Counted from the stretch's first letter, positions 49,713 to 58,917 are shown. The stretch is 64,000 bases of DNA from Rhodanobacteraceae bacterium ZG21-1 (GCA_021390615.1 JAJEJU010000024.1:372001-436000); one strand, 5' to 3'. A program made the numbers and translations. Notes: generated by a model not told the origin, from the sequence alone.

Positions 49713-51428
49713 ATGCGATACAACCTCGCAGCCAGCCTTGCCGCCTGCATCTTGAGTCTTTCCGCGGTCGCGTTCGCGCAGACCCCGATCACCGGCACCA
49801 CCGACGATGCCGCCTCGCTGTCCGATTGGCACGGCGGCGGTTTCTTGCGTACGGCCACGCCGATCAAACACCTGGTGGTGATCTTCCAGGAAAACGTATC
49901 GTTCGATCACTACTTCGGCACCTATCCGCGCGCCGCCAATGCGCCCGGCGAGCCGGCCTTCTATGCGCGCCCGTTCACGCCGGCGGTGAACGGACTGACC
50001 CAGGCCCTGCTCGCGCACAACCCTAACCAGGCCAATGCGGGCAACGGCAGCGGCGCGATCAATCCGTTCCGGCTGTCGCGGACGCAGGCGGCCACGGCCG
50101 ACCAGGACCATGCCTACGGCCCTGAGCAGAAAGCCTTCGACGGCGGCGCGATGGACCTGTTTCCCAAGTACACCGGTTCCGGCGAGACCCTGCCGGGCGC
50201 ACCCGCCGACGAGGACGGCAGCGGCCAGGTGATGGGCTACTACGACGGCAACACGGTCACCGCGATGTGGAACTACGCGCAGTGGTTCGCGTTGAACGAC
50301 AACAGTTACGGCACCACTTTCGGTCCTTCCACGCCCGGTGCGATCAACCTGATCTCGGGCCAGACCAACGGCGTGGCCGAAACCCTCAACGGCACCGGCA
50401 ACGAGATCGCCGACGGGCAGGGCGGCCTGACCCTGATCGGCGATGCCGATCCGATCGGCGACGTGTGCTCCTCGCCCAGCGGCAACCAGGTGCGCTTCAA
50501 CGGCCGCAACGTCGGCGACCTGCTCAACCAGGCCGGAGTGAGCTGGGGCTTCTTCGAGGGCGGCTTCGATCTCGGCACGGTGAACGCGAACGGCAGCACG
50601 AACTGCAAGCGCAACACCTTGTCGAGCGTCACCCAGGTCGCCGAGAGCGACTACATCCCGCATCACCAGCCGTTCCAGTACTACACGTCGACCGCCAACC
50701 CGACGCATGCACGTCCCACCTCGACCGCGATGATCGGCCGCCAGGGCGATGCGGCCAATCACCAGTACGACATCAACGACTTCTATACGGCAGTGAGCGC
50801 CGGCAACTTCCCCTCGGTGAGCTTCCTCAAGGCGCCGGGTTACCAGGACGGCCATGCCGGCTACTCGGACCCGCTGGACGAACAGCAGTTCGTGGTGCAC
50901 GTGCTGAACTTCCTGCAGCAGCGGCCGGAGTGGCGCGACACCGCGGTGGTGATCGCCTACGACGACTCGGATGGCTGGTACGACCACCAGGCTTCGCCCA
51001 ACGTGAATGCCTCGAGCAGCAGTTCGGACGCGCTGAACGGCGCGGGCGTCTGCAAGGCGCCGGCCACCTTGCCGGGTCCGGCCAGCCAGGGGCAGCCGGT
51101 GCAGGGACGCTGCGGCCATGGTCCGCGTCTGCCGCTGCTGGTGATCTCGCCGTGGGCGCGCAGCAACTTCGTCGATCACAGCATGACCGACCAGTCGTCG
51201 GTGACCCGCTTCATCGAGGACAACTGGCTGCGCGGCCAGCGCATCGGCGGCGGCTCCTTCGACGCCGTGGCGGGATCGCTGGACCGCATGTTCGACTTCT
51301 TCCAGCCGATACCGTTCGAGCGGCGCCTGCTGCTGGACGAGCAGACCGGCCAGCCGCTGCATCGTCCGTTCCCGCAGCCGTGGCCCTGGTGGCCGTGGTC
51401 CAGCCGCGCGCACGCCGCGCTCCGCTGA
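49713..51428 (+). CDS. Secreted acid phosphatase / phospholipase C family (AcpA-like)
   Basis: 571 residues with a Sec signal peptide (1-22). The phosphoesterase signature E-N-V-S-F-D-H-Y-F-G (about 60-69, usually ENRSFDHYFG) carries the metal-binding Glu-Asn and the Ser nucleophile region. YDDSDGWYDH and HGPRLPLLVISPWAR match the C-terminal metal-site segments. The family includes Francisella AcpA and bacterial phospholipases C. It hydrolyses phosphomonoesters or phospholipid head groups outside the inner membrane. The ATG at 49713 follows a GGGAG ribosome site. A strong hairpin follows, so it is probably monocistronic. Confidence 0.9.
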   Translation: MRYNLAASLAACILSLSAVAFAQTPITGTTDDAASLSDWHGGGFLRTATPIKHLVVIFQENVSFDHYFGTYPRAANAPGEPAFYARPFTPAVNGLTQALLAHNPNQANAGNGSGAINPFRLSRTQAATADQDHAYGPEQKAFDGGAMDLFPKYTGSGETLPGAPADEDGSGQVMGYYDGNTVTAMWNYAQWFALNDNSYGTTFGPSTPGAINLISGQTNGVAETLNGTGNEIADGQGGLTLIGDADPIGDVCSSPSGNQVRFNGRNVGDLLNQAGVSWGFFEGGFDLGTVNANGSTNCKRNTLSSVTQVAESDYIPHHQPFQYYTSTANPTHARPTSTAMIGRQGDAANHQYDINDFYTAVSAGNFPSVSFLKAPGYQDGHAGYSDPLDEQQFVVHVLNFLQQRPEWRDTAVVIAYDDSDGWYDHQASPNVNASSSSSDALNGAGVCKAPATLPGPASQGQPVQGRCGHGPRLPLLVISPWARSNFVDHSMTDQSSVTRFIEDNWLRGQRIGGGSFDAVAGSLDRMFDFFQPIPFERRLLLDEQTGQPLHRPFPQPWPWWPWSSRAHAALR

Positions 51429-51460
51429 GCCTCCAAGCCCTCGTATCCTAGTCGTACACA

Positions 51461-51484
51461 CGCCCCGGACAGTTGTCCGGGGCG
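51461..51484 (+). terminator. Terminator hairpin after the acid phosphatase gene
   Basis: CGCCCCGGAC pairs exactly with GTCCGGGGCG around AGTT. Only a short T-poor tail (TTGTCG) follows, so it may be partly factor-dependent. Confidence 0.7.
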
Positions 51485-51518
51485 TTGTCGTGAAAGTCGC
51501 TCAGCCCGGAGTCGCACC

Positions 51519-53141
51519 ATGTTCAACTCGCGCCGTGGTTTCCTGAAAGGAGTGGCCTGGGTCTCGGCGGCCGGCCTGCTGCTGCCGGTCCGGCGGGCGC
51601 AGGCGCATGCGATGTCCGCGATGCATCCCGCGCACGCCGGTGCCCTGTGCAAGCACCCGGTGCCCACGCAGCTCGACATGCCGAAGCTGCTCGATCCTTC
51701 GCGACTCACGCCCTTCGTCGATCCGCTGCCGATTCCCGAGGTGCTGCGCGCGACGCGCGGCAAGCCGCTGCGCATCGCCATGCGCGAGAGCGAGCAACGC
51801 CTGCACCGGCAACTGCCGCCGACCCGCCTGTGGACCTACGGCGGCCACCTGCCGGGACCGACCATCGAGGCGCGCAGCGGCGAAGCGCTGCGGGTCGAAT
51901 GGGTGAACCAGCTGCCGGCCAAGCATTTTCTGCCGATCGATCAGCACATCTGCGGCGCCGAGCCGGGCGTGCCCGAGGTGCGCGCCGTGGTGCACGTGCA
52001 CGGCGCGCGCGTGCCGGCCGCCGACGACGGCTATCCGACCGACTGGTTCCTGCCTGGAAAATCGCGTCAGCAGACTTATCCGAATCGGCAGGACGCCGCC
52101 ACGCTGTGGTACCACGACCACACCATGGGCATCGAGCGGCTGAATCTGTACGCCGGCCTGTTCGGCATGTATCGCCTGCACGACGAGCACGAGCTGTCGC
52201 TCGGTCTGCCCGGCGGCGAGCGCGACCTGCCGCTGGTGCTGTGCGATCGCCTGCTCACCGAGGACGGCCAGTTGTACTACCCGGTGTCGGGCATCGAGGA
52301 CGCACCCTGGGTGCCCGAGGTGTTCGGCAACGCCATGCTGGTGAACGGCGCGCTGCTGCCGCGGCTGGACGTGCAGCCCTGCCGCTATCGCTTCCGCGTG
52401 CTGAATGCCGCCAATGGGCGCTTCTTCCATCTGTCCCTGCGCGGGCAGCGCCCGTTCGTGCAGATCGGCAGCGACCAGGGCCTGCTGGCCGCGCCGGTGA
52501 GTCAGACCAGCCTGCTGCTGGCGCCCGGCGAACGCGCCGACCTGGTGATCGATTTCGCCGCGCTGGCCGGCACGGCGATCGAGCTGATGACCGATGCGCT
52601 GCCCTTGATGCGCTTCGCGGTCGCCGACGGCAAGGTCGAGGACAGCAGTCGGCTGCCGGCGGCCTTGCGCGAGCTGCCGCGCACGCCGGAGTCGGCGGCG
52701 ACGCGCACTCGCATATTGACCATCGACGAATACGACGACTGCACCGGCGGTCCGATGACCATGCTGCTGGACGGCAAGCACTGGCACGATCCGGTCAGCG
52801 AAAAGCCGCGACTGGGCAGCACCGAGATCTGGAGCCTGGTGAATCTCACCGAGGACACCCATCCGGTGCACCTGCACCTGGTGCGCTTCCAGATCCTCGA
52901 CCGGCGGCCGTTCGACGTCGACGACTACCTGGCCTCGAAGACCTTGCGCTACACCGGCCCGGCGCAGCCGCCGCCGCCGCACGAGGCGGGCTGGAAGGAC
53001 ACCGCGCAGGTGTATCCCGGCATGGTCACGCGCTACATCATCCGCTTCGAGGGCTATGCCGGCCGCTATGTGTGGCACTGCCACCTGCTGGAGCACGCCT
53101 CGAACGAGATGATGCGCCCGTTCGAGGTGGTCACGGCCTGA
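51519..53141 (+). CDS. Multicopper oxidase (CotA/bilirubin-oxidase-like), Tat-exported
   Basis: 540 residues. The twin-arginine signal reads S-R-R-G-F-L-K at 4-10 followed by a hydrophobic stretch, so it folds in the cytoplasm and is exported by Tat. Copper sites: HVHG (159-162), WYHDH (197-201), HPVHLH (about 450) and HCHLLEHASNEMM (about 520), giving all type 1, 2 and 3 ligands. The long DQHICGAEPG loop resembles CotA-type laccases. It oxidises phenols, bilirubin-like pigments or metal ions with oxygen. The stop is only 4 bp from the stop of the convergent carboxypeptidase. Confidence 0.94.
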   Translation: MFNSRRGFLKGVAWVSAAGLLLPVRRAQAHAMSAMHPAHAGALCKHPVPTQLDMPKLLDPSRLTPFVDPLPIPEVLRATRGKPLRIAMRESEQRLHRQLPPTRLWTYGGHLPGPTIEARSGEALRVEWVNQLPAKHFLPIDQHICGAEPGVPEVRAVVHVHGARVPAADDGYPTDWFLPGKSRQQTYPNRQDAATLWYHDHTMGIERLNLYAGLFGMYRLHDEHELSLGLPGGERDLPLVLCDRLLTEDGQLYYPVSGIEDAPWVPEVFGNAMLVNGALLPRLDVQPCRYRFRVLNAANGRFFHLSLRGQRPFVQIGSDQGLLAAPVSQTSLLLAPGERADLVIDFAALAGTAIELMTDALPLMRFAVADGKVEDSSRLPAALRELPRTPESAATRTRILTIDEYDDCTGGPMTMLLDGKHWHDPVSEKPRLGSTEIWSLVNLTEDTHPVHLHLVRFQILDRRPFDVDDYLASKTLRYTGPAQPPPPHEAGWKDTAQVYPGMVTRYIIRFEGYAGRYVWHCHLLEHASNEMMRPFEVVTA

Positions 53142-53145
53142 TCGC

Positions 53146-55053
53146 TCAGGGTTGCGTCGCCGCCGCAGCCGCGGCGGCCTGCGCGGCATCCAGGCGCAGC
53201 ACCGGATAGGCGCCGACCTGCTGCGCCGCATACCAGGGCGAGCGCTCGAAGAAGAACATCAGGCGTGCTTCGGGGCTGGAGGCAAAGCCTGCATCGTCGT
53301 GCAACTTGCGTTCGAACTCGCTGCGCAGGGCCGGATCCTTCGCGAGCATGTCGCGCGCGAGTTTTTCCAGCACGCGCGGTTCGCCGTATTCCTTGATCTC
53401 GAAAATCGCGTCGAGCAGACCCCAGTGCAGCAGCGAATCAGGTGCCTGCGGTTCCAGCAGATGGATCGCCACGTTGGCGCCGCGCTGATCCAGCGGCACG
53501 ATCGCCGAGCCGGGCGGCAGTTCGACTTCGCGCTCGGCCTCGGCCACGCGGAAGTCGCGCAGCATCAGGTGACCTTCGAAAGGCTGGCTCGCCCATTGCG
53601 GCTGGCTGAGTTGGTAGGCGTCGCCTTTCAGCTGCAATGGTCGGGTAGTGCGTCGATAGGCGATGCCGTGCGCGTCGAGCCGGTCGATCAGCACGCGCCA
53701 TTGCGCGGGAATCGCGTAGGCCGCCGGCGGGGTGATTTCCAGGTCGGGCAGCAGGCGATTCCAGTTCGGAATGCTGTAGCTCTGCTTGCGCGTCGGGTCG
53801 TACTGGATCCACTCACTGCCCGAGATGTCGCTGTGGGCGAGGCTGAAGGCATAGCTCTTGAACTCGAACGGCGTGGAGGCCGGATCGAGCTTGAAGCTCA
53901 GCGGCACCCTGGCCTGCGCATCGGCGGCGCGCGCGATCACGTCGGCATCGGCCTTGCGGTTGGCGGCGAGCAGCGAGGGCGCTTCCGCAGCGACCTGTTC
54001 CAGGGTCAGCTCGACCAGGTCGTAGGTGCTGCGCACGCGGTTCTCGTACGGCTTCAGCATGTGCGTCTCGACCAGCAGGGCCGGGCGGTTCTGCAGGGCC
54101 ACGTAGCCGGTGGAGAAGCGCGGGCCGGAACCGAAGTTCTCGATGCCTTTGCGCGGGTCGCGGCCGTCCTTCAACTCGAGATAGATCGACGGCAGATGCC
54201 CGCGCCGCTGCAGCGCCGGCATCACTTCGTTGGCGAACAGGTGCTGCTGCCAGGCGCTGACCGCCGGATCGAGCTTGTGCGGGTCTTCCAGATACCAGGT
54301 GAGGTCGTACTGATAGTCGGCGCCGTCGGTGGTATGGACGTCCATGAACAGGTCGGGCTGCCAGCGCTGCCACAGCTTCAGCCAGGCGCGCGTTTCCGGC
54401 GCCTCGGCCTTGATGTAGTCGCGGTTGAGGTTGAGGTATTGAGCCTGGCCGCGAAAGCCCATGTTTTCAGGGCCGTTCTGGTTGATGCGGTGGTAGGGCG
54501 AGCTGTTCTCGTGACCATCCACGCTGTACACCGGGATGTAGACCAGCACCACCTTGTCCAGCAGATGAGGCAGCTTGCCGGCGACTGCGTAGTCGCGCAG
54601 CAGCATCAGGCCGGCGTCCTTGCCCTCGATCTCGCCGGGGTGGATGCCGGCCTGCACCAGCACCACCGGCTTGCCCTGCGCATGCGCGTCGGCAGGCTCG
54701 AAGTGGCCGTCGCCGCTGGCGACCACCGCGATCATCGGCCGCCCCTGCGGCGAGCTGCCGAAGTTTTCCAGTTTCAGCTTGCCGGGCGCAGCCGCGACCA
54801 GACGCTGGAGATAGGCGAGCGTCTCGGCATAGCTGGGCGTGGTGCGGAAATGCGCGGCCTCGGCCGGCGTGGTCCAGTCGGCGGCATGGGCCAGGGTGAT
54901 GCCACCGAGCAGCGCGCAGGTGAGCAGGATGCGTCGAGCCGGGCTGGCCGCGTATCGCCCCTGCAGTGGCCGGGCCTGCGGAAGCTCAGCCGACCAGCTG
55001 GCCGTTTCGGCCCAATTGCTGGACGCCGACTCCGTCGTGGTCGTATGGCTCAC
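53146..55053 (-). CDS. M14 family zinc carboxypeptidase, secreted
   Basis: 635 residues. Zinc ligands H-P-G-E (AGIHPGEIEG, near 138) and His in DVHTTDG (near 237), and the catalytic Glu in VETHML (near 327), are all present. The C-terminal 300 residues form an extra domain not found in simple carboxypeptidases. The start is a GTG overlapping the stop of the DUF502 gene. No ATG, GTG or TTG occurs between it and the hydrophobic signal segment (ILLTCALLGGITLAHA, about 40-57), so the signal is preceded by an unusual 38-residue extension. It removes C-terminal residues or amide-linked groups in the periplasm or outside. Confidence 0.88.
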   Translation of the reverse strand: MSHTTTTESASSNWAETASWSAELPQARPLQGRYAASPARRILLTCALLGGITLAHAADWTTPAEAAHFRTTPSYAETLAYLQRLVAAAPGKLKLENFGSSPQGRPMIAVVASGDGHFEPADAHAQGKPVVLVQAGIHPGEIEGKDAGLMLLRDYAVAGKLPHLLDKVVLVYIPVYSVDGHENSSPYHRINQNGPENMGFRGQAQYLNLNRDYIKAEAPETRAWLKLWQRWQPDLFMDVHTTDGADYQYDLTWYLEDPHKLDPAVSAWQQHLFANEVMPALQRRGHLPSIYLELKDGRDPRKGIENFGSGPRFSTGYVALQNRPALLVETHMLKPYENRVRSTYDLVELTLEQVAAEAPSLLAANRKADADVIARAADAQARVPLSFKLDPASTPFEFKSYAFSLAHSDISGSEWIQYDPTRKQSYSIPNWNRLLPDLEITPPAAYAIPAQWRVLIDRLDAHGIAYRRTTRPLQLKGDAYQLSQPQWASQPFEGHLMLRDFRVAEAEREVELPPGSAIVPLDQRGANVAIHLLEPQAPDSLLHWGLLDAIFEIKEYGEPRVLEKLARDMLAKDPALRSEFERKLHDDAGFASSPEARLMFFFERSPWYAAQQVGAYPVLRLDAAQAAAAAAATQP

Positions 55054-55730
55054 GGCCGGTCTCCGCTGTCCGCGGCGCCATGCGTCATGGGCGGCACCGC
55101 CGGCAGGCGATCCGGAGCGACCGCGCCGCCGGAGATGATGAAGGCCATCGCCTGGTCCATGCTCCAGTCGGTCGGGATCAACTCCTCCAGCGGCAGCACC
55201 TCGAGATAGCCGCCGGTGGGGTTGGGCGTGGTGGGGATGAACACCGCCGCCATCTCGCGCCCGGTGCCTTCCTCGACCAGCACGCGAGTGACGAAGCCGA
55301 TCACCCGCATGCCGCGGCGGGGGAATTCCACCAGCACCACGCGCTGCACGCCGGAGGGTTTTTGCTGCAGCACCGACATCAGCTTCTTGGTGCCGCCGTA
55401 GATGCTCTGCACCAGCGGAATGCGCGAAATCAGGCCGTCGAAGGCGTTGAGGATGCGCCGGCCGATCACCCGGTTGGCCAGCCAGCCGAGCAGGTAGAGT
55501 CCGATCAGGGTGAACAGCAGGGCCAGCAGCGAGATCAGCCACACATTGCTCAGCTGCGCCGCCGCGTGCGGCGCCACCAGCGTGAGCAGCTCGGCCAGGG
55601 TGGCCACCAGCGGCGCGCCGATGCTGGCCAGCAGACCCAGCACGAATTTGAACACTGCCCAGGTCACCCACAGCGGGATGAAGGTGAGCAGGCCAGTCAG
55701 CAGATAGCGTTGGAGGCGCAGGGAAGCCAT
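55050..55730 (-). CDS. DUF502 family membrane protein
   Basis: 226 residues. Two membrane helices (about 8-33 and 60-85) come first, then a soluble domain with the family motifs GRRILNAFDGLISRIPLVQSIYGGTKKLM and VVLVEFPRRGMRVIGFVT, and FIPTTPNPTGGYLEVLP. The function of DUF502 proteins is unknown; they sit in the inner membrane. The ATG at 55730 matches the family start. Its stop overlaps the GTG of the M14 carboxypeptidase gene. It is divergent from the sigma factor gene. Confidence 0.92.
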   Translation of the reverse strand: MASLRLQRYLLTGLLTFIPLWVTWAVFKFVLGLLASIGAPLVATLAELLTLVAPHAAAQLSNVWLISLLALLFTLIGLYLLGWLANRVIGRRILNAFDGLISRIPLVQSIYGGTKKLMSVLQQKPSGVQRVVLVEFPRRGMRVIGFVTRVLVEEGTGREMAAVFIPTTPNPTGGYLEVLPLEELIPTDWSMDQAMAFIISGGAVAPDRLPAVPPMTHGAADSGDRP

Positions 55731-55879
55731 GGGAGCATGAGATCTGGGGAGCGGCCATTCTAAGAGCCCGCCCAGCGATTCCCAATGCCCCATGCCCGGC
55801 ATGGCGCTTGTTTCGCGGCGATCTGTGATTTTTTTCCGCGGCCGGCGAATCATGAGTAGAAACCAGGAATCCGCATGCC

Positions 55880-56413
55880 ATGAAAGCCGTTACCGACCCG
55901 CATCGCTTCGCGACGCTGCTGCAGCAGCATCGCGGCATGCTCTACAAAGTGGCGGCCCTGTACAGCCATAACGCGGCCGACCGCGAAGATCTGGTGCAGG
56001 AGATCAGCACCCAGCTGTGGCGCTCGTTCGGCCGCTACGACGAGCAGCGGGCGAAATTCTCCACCTGGCTGTACCGCATCGCCTTGAACGTGGCGATCTC
56101 GCAGGCGCGGCGCGAACGCAGGAACGAGGCCGAGCGCTTCGAGCCGCTGGACGAGCGGCATGCCGACGCCATCGGCGGCGGTGCCGCGATCCCGGAGCCG
56201 GACGAGCGGATCGCCGCGCTGTACGCCTTCATCGGCCAGTTGGACGAACTCAATCGCGCGCTGATCCTGCTGTATCTGGAAGAGAAGAGCTATGCCGAGA
56301 TCGCCGAGATCATCGGCATCAGCGAAACCAACGTGGCGACCAAGATCGGTCGCATCAAACAGAAGCTGCGCGGCCAGATGGTGGCCGCCGCACCCCACGA
56401 CGAGAGGGCATGA
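55880..56413 (+). CDS. ECF-type RNA polymerase sigma factor
   Basis: 177 residues. Region 2 (about 15-80) contains DREDLVQEISTQLWRSF and FSTWLYRIALNVA. Region 4 (about 120-170) contains EEKSYAEIAEIIGISETNVATKIGRIKQKLR. It directs polymerase to a set of stress or envelope promoters. Its stop overlaps the start of a membrane protein gene that is the likely anti-sigma partner. The closing Ala/His/Asp tail is short. ECF sigma factors usually activate their own promoter; the 149-bp gap upstream was not resolved into -35/-10 elements. Confidence 0.93.
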   Translation: MKAVTDPHRFATLLQQHRGMLYKVAALYSHNAADREDLVQEISTQLWRSFGRYDEQRAKFSTWLYRIALNVAISQARRERRNEAERFEPLDERHADAIGGGAAIPEPDERIAALYAFIGQLDELNRALILLYLEEKSYAEIAEIIGISETNVATKIGRIKQKLRGQMVAAAPHDERA

Positions 56414-57066
56414 CGATGGAACTGGATGATTTCAAGCAGGCTTGGCAGGCGCTCGACCGTCGGCTGGAGCAGCAACACGACATGAGCGTGCAGTTGTTTC
56501 GCGACGGCCGGCTGGACCAGATGCGCCACGGTCTGCGGCCGCTGGTGTGGGGGCAGGCCGTGCAGATGGTCGTCGGCGTGCTCGGCCTGCTGCTGCTGGC
56601 GCCGATCTGGGTGGCGCATCGCGGCGATCCGGCGGTGCTGGTGGCCGGCCTGGTGATGCACGCCTATTGCATCGGTCTGATCGTGGTCGGCGCGCGCGTA
56701 CAGGCACTGGTCGCGCGGATCGACTACGCCGCGCCGGTGCTGGCGATCCAGCGGCAACTGCTGGATCTGCGCCGTACCTATGCGGTCTACGGCGCGGTGG
56801 CGGTCGGCCTGCCGTGGTGGTTCCTCACCGCGCCGCTGCTGGTGGTGCTGAGCCGCGGCGCAATCATGACCACCGCGCCATCGGTGATCTGGATCCAGCT
56901 GGCCATCGGTGCAGCGGGACTGCTGGCGACCTGGTGGTTCCATCGCTGGGCGCATCGCCCGGGCCGCGCCGAGCTGGCGCGCAAGCTGGACGACAGCAGC
57001 GCTGGCGGCAGCATCCGCCGCGCGCAGGCCGCGCTGGCCGAGATCGCGCGCTTCGAGCGCGAATGA
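56410..57066 (+). CDS. Putative membrane anti-sigma partner
   Basis: 218 residues. A soluble N-terminal segment (MTMELDDFKQAWQALDRRLEQQHD) begins like several anti-sigma proteins. Four predicted helices follow (about 45-62, 67-85, 115-138, 145-165), then a charged C-terminal helix. There is no zinc-binding H-x3-C-x2-C motif, so it is not of the ZAS type. The role is inferred from the ATGA overlap with the sigma gene and the topology. ATG at 56416 is an alternative start two codons later. Confidence 0.65.
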   Translation: MTMELDDFKQAWQALDRRLEQQHDMSVQLFRDGRLDQMRHGLRPLVWGQAVQMVVGVLGLLLLAPIWVAHRGDPAVLVAGLVMHAYCIGLIVVGARVQALVARIDYAAPVLAIQRQLLDLRRTYAVYGAVAVGLPWWFLTAPLLVVLSRGAIMTTAPSVIWIQLAIGAAGLLATWWFHRWAHRPGRAELARKLDDSSAGGSIRRAQAALAEIARFERE

Positions 57067-57175
57067 CGGTGAGGCCCGGCGAAGTTCCGGGCCTGTCTGA
57101 AATTTCACCTTATCGCTTGATCGTCGCGGGCTGCCTGGGCCGCCCGCAAGGTTCAACTCATCCCTGGAAAAGGCC

Positions 57176-58366
57176 ATGACTACGTTGTCGATCGAACGGC
57201 AGGAGGCGCTGGGCCGCCTGCGCAGCTTTCTCACCTTGCTGGTGGTGCTCCATCACGCCCTGATCGCCTACTGCCGTTTCGCGCCGCCCGTGCACGGCAT
57301 CAGCGCGGACCTGCTGTGGACGGCTTTCCCGGTCGTCGACCGGCAGCGCTGGGGCGGCGCCGACCTCATCGTCGGACTGAACGACGATTTCTTCATGGCC
57401 CTAATGTTCCTGGTTTCCGGCGCCTTCGTCTGGTCCAGCCTGATGCACCGGGGCGCCGGTCCCTTTCTGCGGCGGCGCCTGCTGCGTCTGGGGGTCCCTT
57501 TCTTGGTGGCTGCAGCGTTGCTGGCCCCACTGGCTTATTACCCGGTCTATCTCGCCGGGGCAGGGCAGGCGCAAGCCGGCAGCTTCTGGCAGGCCTGGCT
57601 TGCTTTGGGCGTGTGGCCGGCCGGTCCCGCCTGGTTCCTGTGGGTGCTGCTGGCGTTCGACGTCTTCGCGGCGCTGCTCTATCGGCTCTGGCCGGACTTC
57701 GGCCAGGCCTGCGCGAAGCAGATCGAGCGCGTGTCGCAGCGACCGCTGCGGGCGTTCCTGATCCTGCTGGCGCTCTCCGCCCTGGTCTATCTTCCGCTGG
57801 CTGCGTGGCTCGAGCCGTCCCGCTGGCTCAAGGCCGGTCCGTTTTTCGTACAGGCCAGCCGGCTCGGGCTGTACGGGCTGTTTTTCCTGATAGGCATCGG
57901 CCTGGGCGTCCAGCAGGATGCCTCGAAAGACCTGCTGCGCAAGGATGCCCGGCTGGCTCGCCGCTGGCCGGCATGGCTGGCCTTGACCCTCGTCGCCTAT
58001 GCCGCCTCGATCGCCGTGCTGCTCGTCATCCTGGGCGCGATCGCGCATGGCGGTGCTAGTCCCGGGCTGACCACCCTGGGCAATGCGATGTTCGTGCTGG
58101 TATGCAGTTCGGCCAGCTTTGCCTGCCTGGGCTTGTTCGCACGCACCGCGCATGCGCCGCGGCCGTGGACCAGGCGCCTTGGCGCGAACGCCTATGGCAT
58201 CTACCTGCTGCACTACGCCTGCGTCACCTGGCTGCAGTTCGCCCTGCTGGGCGCGGCCTGGCCCGGCGTCGTCAAGGCCTTGCTGGTGTTTGTCGGCGCG
58301 GTGGTGCTGAGCTGGACACTGAGCGCGTGCCTGCGGCGCATTCCGGCCGTGGCCCGCATCGTCTAG
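57176..58366 (+). CDS. Acyltransferase 3 family membrane protein (OpgC-like)
   Basis: 396 residues with about ten helices. LRSFLTLLVVLHHALIAY carries the conserved His of the family near residue 28, and RLLRLGVPFLVAAALL the Arg-rich loop. The C-terminal LGANAYGIYLLHYACVTWLQF holds the conserved Tyr/His. These proteins O-acylate sugars, peptides or glucans at the inner membrane; the substrate is unknown. It lies 109 bp after the sigma/anti-sigma pair and may be in the same regulon. Confidence 0.9.
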   Translation: MTTLSIERQEALGRLRSFLTLLVVLHHALIAYCRFAPPVHGISADLLWTAFPVVDRQRWGGADLIVGLNDDFFMALMFLVSGAFVWSSLMHRGAGPFLRRRLLRLGVPFLVAAALLAPLAYYPVYLAGAGQAQAGSFWQAWLALGVWPAGPAWFLWVLLAFDVFAALLYRLWPDFGQACAKQIERVSQRPLRAFLILLALSALVYLPLAAWLEPSRWLKAGPFFVQASRLGLYGLFFLIGIGLGVQQDASKDLLRKDARLARRWPAWLALTLVAYAASIAVLLVILGAIAHGGASPGLTTLGNAMFVLVCSSASFACLGLFARTAHAPRPWTRRLGANAYGIYLLHYACVTWLQFALLGAAWPGVVKALLVFVGAVVLSWTLSACLRRIPAVARIV

Positions 58367-58394
58367 GCAGGCAGGCCGTGGCCGTCTGGATGGC

Positions 58395-58847
58395 TCAACG
58401 CGCCTTCGGCTTCAGGCGCACGTAGATCTGCTTGCGTACGCGCGCCACCACTTCGCCGCCGGCAGTCTTCACGTCGGTCTCGAACCAGCGCAGCACCTTC
58501 TCGCCGCCGGCGGCGGCCTGGCGCAATTCCTCGACCATGGCCGAGGTGAGTTCGAAATGCGCGTAGACGTGCTCGCGACCCGGCGCGACGAAGTCGATCG
58601 CGCCGGCCTTGTCCCACACGTAGTAGTCGTTGCCCAGCCGGTGCATCACCAGCAGCATCCAGAACGGGTCGGTCATCGAGAACAGGTTGCCGCCGAACTG
58701 GCTGCGCACGTAGTTGCGGTTCCACGGTCGCAGTCGCAGCACCACGCGGGCTTCGGAATAGTCGGGACTGATGCTCAGCACGCGGATGCTGTTGAAGAAG
58801 AACGGCGGCCAGAGATTGAGCAGGCGGCGGAAAGTGGAAGCGCGCAT
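58395..58847 (-). CDS. DUF4442 hotdog-fold protein (thioesterase-like)
   Basis: 150 residues. The hotdog pattern starts at LLNLWPPFFFNSIRVLSISPDYSEARVVLRLRPWNRNY and continues with SQFGGNLFSMTDPFWMLLVM. This family (DUF4442) is related to acyl-CoA thioesterases of the PaaI class but lacks a proven activity. The start at 58847 is the ATG before the conserved LLNLWPP. A 32-bp perfect palindrome lies 39 bp upstream and is the obvious operator. It is convergent with the acyltransferase gene. Confidence 0.85.
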   Translation of the reverse strand: MRASTFRRLLNLWPPFFFNSIRVLSISPDYSEARVVLRLRPWNRNYVRSQFGGNLFSMTDPFWMLLVMHRLGNDYYVWDKAGAIDFVAPGREHVYAHFELTSAMVEELRQAAAGGEKVLRWFETDVKTAGGEVVARVRKQIYVRLKPKAR

Positions 58848-58885
58848 GAGTTCGGGAGCGATCGGTGACGGAAGCCCTAGTCTAA

Positions 58886-58917
58886 CAGCAAACCATACGC
58901 ATGCGTATGGTTTGCTG
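58886..58917. promoter_or_regulatory. 32-bp perfect palindrome upstream of the DUF4442 gene
   Basis: CAGCAAACCATACGCA is followed without spacer by its exact reverse complement. The core CATACGC/GCGTATG resembles operators of TetR-type repressors. No TetR gene is present in the window, so the regulator would act in trans. The position fits repression of the DUF4442 promoter. Confidence 0.8.
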
